This document shows, piece by piece, positions 7,419 to 12,277 of a DNA stretch of 12,277 nt. Origin of the DNA: CAYJIL01 sp964370235 (GTDB taxonomy: Bacteria > Bacteroidota > Bacteroidia > Bacteroidales > Rikenellaceae); contig CAYJIL010000071.1 of assembly GCA_964370235.1 (NCBI GenBank), forward strand, positions 1-12,277, given 5' to 3'. How positions within the stretch are numbered: the stretch's first letter is position 1; each line of letters begins with the position of its first letter. The notes beneath the pieces are model-generated. The model had not been told where the DNA came from and ran no database searches. It worked only from the letters and a program-made list of their open reading frames with translations. Position numbers and translations under genes: made by a program.

Positions 7419-7449
7419 TTTGTAGAAACATAAATAATTCATATCTTTG
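7419..7449 (+). promoter_or_regulatory. Promoter of tRNA-Arg
   Basis: TTTG (7419-7422), a 19-base spacer and TATCTTTG (7442-7449) are an exact match to the Bacteroidota consensus, ending 10 bases before the tRNA. A small inverted repeat TTTGC-ACC-GCAAA (7446-7458) spans the expected start site. Confidence 0.8.
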
Positions 7450-7459
7450 CACCGCAAAT

Positions 7460-7533
7460 GGTTCCGTAGCTCAGCTGGATAGAGCATCAGATTTCTAATC
7501 TGAGGGTCGCAGGTTCGAGCCCTGCCGGGATCA
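7460..7533 (+). tRNA. tRNA-Arg (anticodon UCU)
   Basis: A full cloverleaf of 74 bases folds by eye. The acceptor stem 7460-7466 pairs with 7526-7532 (two G-U pairs). The D stem is GCTC/GAGC (7469-7472 with 7482-7485). The anticodon stem is TCAGA/TCTGA (7487-7491 with 7499-7503) around the loop TTTCTAA, giving anticodon TCT (7494-7496), which reads AGA Arg codons. The T arm is GCAGG-TTCGAGC-CCTGC (7509-7525). The discriminator is A7533. The 3' CCA is not encoded and must be added by the CCA-adding enzyme. It has its own promoter and terminator. Confidence 0.96.
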
Positions 7534-7543
7534 CTGTAAACGA

Positions 7544-7580
7544 GTCCCCTTATCTCATTACGAGACGAGGGGATTTTTTT
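7544..7580 (+). terminator. Terminator of tRNA-Arg
   Basis: TCCCCT (7545-7550) pairs with AGGGGA (7568-7573). An inner TCTC/GAGA stem closes a 5-base loop, and seven T follow (7574-7580). It starts about 11 bases after the tRNA and fits a single-gene tRNA transcript. The 109 bases from 7581 to the next promoter hold no gene that I can support. Confidence 0.85.
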
Positions 7581-7689
7581 GCTATATACATAACGCCCAA
7601 AAATCATACTTAGGAGTGTTGTAGCGGGAGCTATGACACACATAAATTCAATCCTAACTTTTATAAGATGCTAATAATAAAAATATTAT

Positions 7690-7720
7690 TTTGATTGACA
7701 GATTTATTTATCTATATTTG
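7690..7720 (+). promoter_or_regulatory. Promoter of the outer-membrane barrel gene
   Basis: TTTG (7690-7693), a 19-base spacer and TATATTTG (7713-7720) match the Bacteroidota consensus exactly. The implied leader is about 65 bases, ending at the ATG at 7790. I see no hairpin or riboswitch in it. Confidence 0.75.
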
Positions 7721-7789
7721 TTTTACTACAAAGCACTACCCAACGCTTTCCCATACCACTACTACGAAACTAACTAAAATATAGATAAT

Positions 7790-10264
7790 ATGAGAAAAAG
7801 CACCTACATCTTGCTTACAGTTCTGTTTACTATTATTTCGTTTACTACATTTGCTCAAAAAAAGAGCGAATACACAATCAAAGGTACTGTAATTGATAGC
7901 ACCACCCTCAAGCCTATTGCTTATGCAACAATTGCGCTAATTAAGGACGACAGCACAAAGTTAATAGTTAATGCTGTGCCTAGCGATGTGAATGGCAAAT
8001 ATGAACTCAAAGCAAAAACCGAAGGCAAGTATATTGTTGCTGCATCGTTTGTGGGCTATGGCTCAAAGGGCATAGAGCTTAGCTTAGGTTTAGATAAAAA
8101 CGTAGATATTGGCGATATTTTCCTAAAAGAGGGCGTGGCAATGGACGAAATTGTTGTGGTGTCTAACACTCCCCTAGTAACATCTACCCCCGATAAGTTA
8201 ACATATAATATGGAGGCAGACCCCGAATCGGCAACATCTAACACACTCGAGATATTGCGCAAAGTACCAATGCTATCGGTAGATGGTGACGACAAAGTGC
8301 GCCTAAATGGCGAAGGTAACTACAAAGTGCTAGTTAATGGTAGAAACTCCACCATGATGACCAAAAACTTTAACGATGTAATAAAGTCGATGCCCGCAAG
8401 TTCGATTAAGAGCATCGAAGTTATTACAAATCCACCAACCAAATACGATGCCGATGGTATTGCAGGCATTATTAACATTATCACTCACCGAGGGTCGTTG
8501 AGCGGATTTAACGGCTCGGTGAATCTAAGTGTAGACAATAATGGTAGCATTAACAGTGGTGTATATATTGCTGCACAAACTGGCAAGTTTGCCATATCAA
8601 CAAACATATCTGGGGGCAAATATGTATCTAGACCCAGTTTCAGCGAGCGAGAGACGACATATCACAATAACGACAAGTACCACCAAGCAATATCGAATGG
8701 CGAAAATGGTGGAAGTAATAATAACAATGGTAATTTCTCTATTGAAGCATCATATGAGATAGACTCGCTCAATCTTATTACATTGTCGGGATGGGGTTAT
8801 TTGGGTGGTTATGGCTCCGACAACTCTGGAGAGACTAGCTACTTTGATAATATTGGTAATCTCACACGCAAGTTCACAAACTCTAGCGATAGCAAAGGCG
8901 AATATGGTTCGCTATCGGGCTCTATTAACTACCAAAAGAGTTTTAAGAAACCCGACAAAACATTCACTCTATCGTATAACGTAGACGCAAACCCCGGTAG
9001 CTCTTCGTTCACCTCTACAATTGATGGTATTCTCGACTATGACAGCTACCAGCAATACTCCAACAACGATGCAACGGGAATGTCACACACCGCTCAAGTA
9101 GATTTTTATAACCCAGTGAGCGAGAAACACCAGTATGAATTTGGTGCAAAGTATATTCTCAGAATCAACACTTCGGACACCGAGGTCGAAGAGCGTAGCG
9201 ACCTAGAGGCACCATGGGAGCCTGCTCCCCAAAAGGTAAACGACCTAGATTACGACCAGCACATTTCGTCTTTATATGGAGGCTATGTGTTTAAGCACAA
9301 AAAATTCACAGCTAAAGGTGGATTCAGAGCCGAACTAGGAATAAACGAAGGTGTATCAAAAAGCTATAAGGGTGATATGGAATTTAATAGCGACCCTTTG
9401 TTTAATGTTGTACCCTATGTAAATATGTCTCTTATGTTAAACAAAGGACAAAATATTACAGCATCATATACTCAGCGCCTAAACCGCCCGGGCATATACC
9501 AGTTAAACCCATATGTAAACGATAACGACCCAATGAATATTTATTATGGCAACCCCGAACTAGAGACGGTTGTTGCACATTCATATAGTTTGGGCTATCG
9601 CAAAACTACACAGCGATGGAATCTATTTGTTGGAGGTAATAGCTACATTAGTAATAACTCTATCGAGAGAATTACAAAGAGCGATGAAAACGGACGATTA
9701 GAGTCAAGCTACTCAAACATTGGTAAAAACAAGAACTTTAGGCTTAACACCTCGTTCTCATATTATAAGCCTAAGTTTAATATATATACCAATGGTGCGG
9801 TTTCGTACACCAGCGTTAAGAGTACTAGCAATGATATCGAGAATTCGGGTTATAGCGGAAGCATGTTCATGGGGGGTAGCTACAAGATTTGGAAAAACGG
9901 TAGCCTTAATGCCAACGGTGGTTACTTCGTCAGCAGTGTAACACTACAAGGCTCATCGGCAGCATACTATTACTACTCGCTGGGTTTAACACAACGATTG
10001 TTAGAACAAAAACTATCTATTTCGCTATATGCCAATAACCCATTCACCAAAAATTTTGAGTATAGATATGAGACAATTGATGAGAACTTTAGCTCAATTG
10101 GTAGATCATGGAGAGTGAATAGATCGTTTAGACTGGGAGTTAACATGCGTTTTGGAAAGACAAACGCACAGGTAAAGAAAACTCGCCGCTCGATTAAGAA
10201 CGACGACTTAATGTCTGGTGGTAGCTCACAAGGTGGTGGCGGTGGCACTGGTGGTGGCCAGTAA
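7790..10264 (+). CDS. Outer-membrane beta-barrel receptor-like protein (OMP_b-brl_3 type)
   Basis: An 824-aa outer-membrane protein. Residues 1-22 are a signal peptide (cut after FA, before Gln23). Residues about 28-113 form a carboxypeptidase-regulatory-like domain (KGTVIDSTTLKPIAYATI). Residues about 118-235 form a TonB-receptor-like plug ending in the typical KYDADGIAGIINIIT stretch. The rest, to about residue 787, alternates polar and aromatic residues as a beta barrel does. The last strand reads FRLGVNMRFG and is followed by about 38 residues: a basic KKTRRSI segment and a Gly/Ser/Gln-rich end. This layout matches the Bacteroidota 'outer membrane beta-barrel protein family' of TonB-receptor relatives. 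No SusD partner or TonB gene is adjacent, so this is probably not a classical glycan-uptake pair and the substrate is unknown. The gene has its own promoter and terminator. Confidence 0.85.
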   Translation: MRKSTYILLTVLFTIISFTTFAQKKSEYTIKGTVIDSTTLKPIAYATIALIKDDSTKLIVNAVPSDVNGKYELKAKTEGKYIVAASFVGYGSKGIELSLGLDKNVDIGDIFLKEGVAMDEIVVVSNTPLVTSTPDKLTYNMEADPESATSNTLEILRKVPMLSVDGDDKVRLNGEGNYKVLVNGRNSTMMTKNFNDVIKSMPASSIKSIEVITNPPTKYDADGIAGIINIITHRGSLSGFNGSVNLSVDNNGSINSGVYIAAQTGKFAISTNISGGKYVSRPSFSERETTYHNNDKYHQAISNGENGGSNNNNGNFSIEASYEIDSLNLITLSGWGYLGGYGSDNSGETSYFDNIGNLTRKFTNSSDSKGEYGSLSGSINYQKSFKKPDKTFTLSYNVDANPGSSSFTSTIDGILDYDSYQQYSNNDATGMSHTAQVDFYNPVSEKHQYEFGAKYILRINTSDTEVEERSDLEAPWEPAPQKVNDLDYDQHISSLYGGYVFKHKKFTAKGGFRAELGINEGVSKSYKGDMEFNSDPLFNVVPYVNMSLMLNKGQNITASYTQRLNRPGIYQLNPYVNDNDPMNIYYGNPELETVVAHSYSLGYRKTTQRWNLFVGGNSYISNNSIERITKSDENGRLESSYSNIGKNKNFRLNTSFSYYKPKFNIYTNGAVSYTSVKSTSNDIENSGYSGSMFMGGSYKIWKNGSLNANGGYFVSSVTLQGSSAAYYYYSLGLTQRLLEQKLSISLYANNPFTKNFEYRYETIDENFSSIGRSWRVNRSFRLGVNMRFGKTNAQVKKTRRSIKNDDLMSGGSSQGGGGGTGGGQ

Positions 10265-10315
10265 TGACAAGCCACACTGCAACAAAGGCAAGGTTAATAA
10301 ATTGAACCTAAGCAC

Positions 10316-10359
10316 AAAAAATATGGCATCTCGAGCTAATTCGAGATGCCATATTTTTG
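10316..10359. terminator. Bidirectional terminator between convergent genes
   Basis: An 18-bp perfect stem (10317-10334 with 10341-10358) has a 6-base loop. Its outer part is A-rich on one side and T-rich on the other, so both strands yield a GC-containing hairpin ending in a T run (5 T on plus, 6 T on minus). It lies 52 bases after the barrel gene and 24 bases after the end of the lipoprotein gene, serving both. Confidence 0.9.
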
Positions 10360-10382
10360 TATATACTGCCCTATAGCAACAG

Positions 10383-11474
10383 TTACCATACATATTCACG
10401 CACTATACGTTCGAAGTCAAGTTTTTGTTCGGGGCGCAAGTCGTCATAGATATAAAGCGATATGCCATGTGCACCTGCATCCATAGCTCGAGTCATACCC
10501 TCACCCAATGTTTCGTTGTTTTTAAAGTCGGGTGTATAGAGCCCACAAAATAGTGTTGTTTGAGGATTTTTTGCCAATACATTCTCCTCGATGCAGTCGT
10601 TAATAAAATTCATTCCTAGCTCATAAGCACCATAATATACCATTGGGAATACTATATCTAGCTCCCACTTCCCCCAATCTTGGCGAACCATATTGCTCGC
10701 AAGGGCTGGAGTAGGAAACGGCGAAGCGCCCATCAACAAACCGTGACTACGCACCAATTTAGATATTTCGTTAGCAATTTCGGTAATTTGGTCACATCTG
10801 AACTGAGCCCACTTAGCATCCATACACGCATACTCTATTTCATAGGGAGTATATCCGTGCAGAGCTTCAAATTTTTCGATCATTGCAGGGTGGTAGCCGT
10901 AGTCCCACTGAGGATATTCACGATCTTGAATTATGCCATAGTTTTTCCACAGCCCTGTGGGCAAGAACACATCGACATAGCGATGGTAGTCTATACAAAT
11001 TCCTTTTAGCCCTTCGACTTTGCAATACTCCTCCATGCGAGCAAGTACATGTTTGCGCACGCCATCTATTGCAGGGCACAAAAATCTATAATACTCTACA
11101 TATGCAGGGTCGTCTGCCAAGCTTACACCATTCTTATTTACGCTATACCATTCGGGGTGGGTATCTAGCAGCGATGCATCATTCATAGTCCACACCCATG
11201 CATGAATATCTATATCATATTGCTTGGCTAATTCGATAACCTGTGGGTACACCTCGATGGGTGCTTTGAGCAATAGTCCACGAATACCTGAGTCATGCAA
11301 TCGCTTAAGGAAGCTGTCCATATCTTGCCCTTCTTGGTATGTATGCCAACTCCAATAACGAGGGTAATTACTGTCTTCTAATCTAAGTGAAATTTCATTT
11401 TGCACACCAGTCTCTCTACACGAGCTAATAAAAACGAGCATCAGCACAAAAATAACAGATAATAGTTTTTTCAT
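10383..11474 (-). CDS. Lipoprotein with GHL10-like glycosidase TIM barrel
   Basis: A predicted cell-envelope lipoprotein of 363 aa. A hydrophobic signal ends in the lipobox FISSC with Cys19 as the lipid site. From about residue 36 the sequence reads as a (beta/alpha)8 barrel: GIRGLLLKA (63-71), DIDIHAWVW (87-95), a HPEWYSVNKNG segment (106-116), GICIDYHRY (158-166), a MGASPFP strand (248-254), DIVFPMVYYG (273-282), LFCGLYTPD and GISLYIYDD near the end. The HAW, HPEW and IDYxRY blocks resemble the 'glycosyl hydrolase-like 10' (GHL10/DUF187) proteins of bacteria, in which the Asp of the DYxR motif (here D162) is a likely active-site acid. Family placement is by motif only and the substrate is unknown. 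It is transcribed alone, divergent from the 190-aa gene, and there are no polysaccharide-utilisation neighbours. Confidence 0.7.
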   Translation of the reverse strand: MKKLLSVIFVLMLVFISSCRETGVQNEISLRLEDSNYPRYWSWHTYQEGQDMDSFLKRLHDSGIRGLLLKAPIEVYPQVIELAKQYDIDIHAWVWTMNDASLLDTHPEWYSVNKNGVSLADDPAYVEYYRFLCPAIDGVRKHVLARMEEYCKVEGLKGICIDYHRYVDVFLPTGLWKNYGIIQDREYPQWDYGYHPAMIEKFEALHGYTPYEIEYACMDAKWAQFRCDQITEIANEISKLVRSHGLLMGASPFPTPALASNMVRQDWGKWELDIVFPMVYYGAYELGMNFINDCIEENVLAKNPQTTLFCGLYTPDFKNNETLGEGMTRAMDAGAHGISLYIYDDLRPEQKLDFERIVREYVW

Positions 11475-11508
11475 ATTAATTTGGGTTTGATTTCATTAAT
11501 AGCCAAAG

Positions 11509-11539
11509 CAAACATAACAAATTATTATCAAAATAACAA
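11509..11539 (-). promoter_or_regulatory. Promoter of the GHL10-like lipoprotein gene
   Basis: On the minus strand TTG (11539-11537), a 20-base spacer and TATGTTTG (11516-11509) match the Bacteroidota consensus and leave a leader of about 30 bases before the ATG at 11474. Confidence 0.6.
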
Positions 11540-11609
11540 CTTTTAGTATCGAAATTAATTTACATATAAACAAAATATTACGAAATTTTTAGTTAAAATA
11601 CAAAATATG

Positions 11610-11640
11610 TTTGTAATTAATAAAACTTATTCTATATTTA
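11610..11640 (+). promoter_or_regulatory. Promoter of the 190-aa gene
   Basis: TTTG (11610-11613), a 19-base spacer and TATATTTA (11633-11640) match the consensus except for the last base. The ATG follows 22 bases later. An overlapping exact -7 box, TATGTTTG (11606-11613), has no -33 partner. The rest of the very AT-rich gap 11475-11662 shows no gene. Confidence 0.5.
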
Positions 11641-11662
11641 TAGTGAGAAATTATACACTGAA

Positions 11663-12235
11663 ATGGAAAATAGCAGCTACTTTAAGAGTTTTGAAGAGTC
11701 AATGACTTCACGTCTACTTACTACGCTAAGTTCGCTCACAAGTGCGCCTACGGGTTCGCTAATTGTCGAGGAACTTAACGAGAAGTGGAATGAAATAGCT
11801 CCGGAATATATGATGGAAGCTGTTAAGGAGTTTAATGACTATCCAACAGCAACTCTGGCGTGGGCAGCATACCTAGGTATGGCGCTTGCGAAAATCTGGG
11901 ACTTGACCCCAGTACGACTGCAAAACGAAAACCTCTATGGCGAAATTGTTAGCAAAAGAGGGTGGGACGAGATGGACGAGTATATCTCACAAATAGTGCT
12001 TGGCAATAGAGCTGGATCTATTGAAGAGAAAGAACTTTCCAATACACTTCTTACGATAGCCAAAGAGGCTAATACCCTGCTACGAAGAGAGTCACTAGAA
12101 CCGGGGACAAGTAATGCGTTCTATGGTTTGGCATCTACACTAAAGGTGATGTTTTCGGTAGGTGTATCTTTGCAGTTATATAACATGGGATATAGGTATG
12201 AAAAGGTGGAAATTAAGATTCCACCCATTTCGTAA
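11663..12235 (+). CDS. Conserved-looking protein of unknown function
   Basis: A 190-aa protein without signal peptide or clear membrane segment, so probably cytoplasmic. It looks largely helical and rather acidic in its first half. Recognisable blocks are the YPTATLAWAAYLGMALAKIWD stretch (60-80, hydrophobic, small residues), a GWDEMDEYI block (100-108), and NAFYGLASTLKVMFSVGVS followed by a GYRYEKVEI end. I recall similar uncharacterised proteins in Bacteroides with the same order of blocks, so it is likely a conserved Bacteroidales family, but I cannot name a domain or function. The ATG at 11663 follows a plausible promoter. No catalytic motif, metal site or DNA-binding motif stands out. 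It appears to be a single-gene unit, though the window ends 42 bases downstream. Confidence 0.75.
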   Translation: MENSSYFKSFEESMTSRLLTTLSSLTSAPTGSLIVEELNEKWNEIAPEYMMEAVKEFNDYPTATLAWAAYLGMALAKIWDLTPVRLQNENLYGEIVSKRGWDEMDEYISQIVLGNRAGSIEEKELSNTLLTIAKEANTLLRRESLEPGTSNAFYGLASTLKVMFSVGVSLQLYNMGYRYEKVEIKIPPIS

Positions 12236-12247
12236 ACCTACTACACT

Positions 12248-12267
12248 TTACCGATAGTCATCGGTAA
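12248..12267 (+). repeat. Hairpin after the 190-aa gene, possible weak terminator
   Basis: A perfect 8-bp inverted repeat (TTACCGAT-AGTC-ATCGGTAA) begins 12 bases after the stop codon. The sequence after it is AT-rich but lacks an unbroken T run before the window ends, so terminator function is only possible. Confidence 0.45.
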
Positions 12268-12277
12268 TATACTTTAT

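Noticed and set aside
7460..7580. tRNA-Arg as an integration site for a mobile element
   Set aside because: No integrase nearby and I saw no second copy of the tRNA 3' end in the window; the flanks are ordinary core genes.
7368..7643. Open frame of 91 codons on the minus strand across the tRNA
   Set aside because: It is antisense to tRNA-Arg, its promoter and its terminator. The RARTCDPQIRN stretch is the well-known false protein made by translating tRNA complements.
11475..11662. AT-rich gap considered as a replication origin or hidden small gene
   Set aside because: No repeated DnaA-type boxes and no plausible frame; divergent promoters explain the composition.
1..12277. CRISPR array, insertion sequence, defence or toxin-antitoxin system
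   Set aside because: No regularly spaced repeats, transposase, integrase or recognisable system genes were found; nearly all of the window is accounted for by the listed genes.

Overview
The window looks like chromosomal DNA of an anaerobic member of the Bacteroidota, most likely order Bacteroidales. Four observations support this. The succinate dehydrogenase/fumarate reductase genes run C-A-B and encode proteins very close to the Bacteroides type. There is an S46 dipeptidyl-peptidase and an outer-membrane barrel protein with a carboxypeptidase-regulatory-like N-terminus. Start codons lack clear Shine-Dalgarno sequences. Several promoters fit the Bacteroidota pattern TTTG (or TTG), a 19-20 base spacer, then TAnnTTTG. 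I cannot name the genus.

Left part (1-4576), minus strand: a three-gene operon sdhC-sdhA-sdhB, read from about 4475 down to a strong hairpin-plus-T-run terminator at 933-900. Just beyond the terminator lies a complete class A (subclass A2-like) beta-lactamase at 876-1, with only 24 bases between terminator and start codon and no recognisable promoter of its own. The sdhC promoter is back-to-back with, and interlocked with, the promoter for the plus-strand maf gene. A perfect 7-6-7 palindrome resembling a CRP/FNR-family site lies in the sdhC leader.

Middle part (4577-7580), plus strand: maf (nucleotide pyrophosphatase) followed after 20 bases by an exported S46 peptidase with the catalytic His/Asp/Ser and the Arg marker of the DPP11 type, which is specific for Asp/Glu. 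A terminator follows, then a tRNA-Arg(UCU) with its own promoter and terminator.

Right part (7690-12277): a monocistronic outer-membrane beta-barrel protein (824 aa) with a Gly-rich tail converges on a lipoprotein with a GHL10-like TIM-barrel domain. The two share one bidirectional terminator at 10316-10359. The lipoprotein gene is divergent from a 190-aa conserved-looking protein of unknown function; the 188-base AT-rich gap between them holds one candidate promoter for each.

The genes fit a peptide-using, fumarate-respiring anaerobe: DPP11 would release acidic dipeptides, aspartate can be turned into fumarate, and SdhCAB would reduce fumarate to succinate. This link is inference. I see no mobile element, CRISPR array or defence system, and most of the window is ordinary core genome. 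The most unusual points are the regulatory layout between sdhC and maf and the promoterless position of the beta-lactamase.
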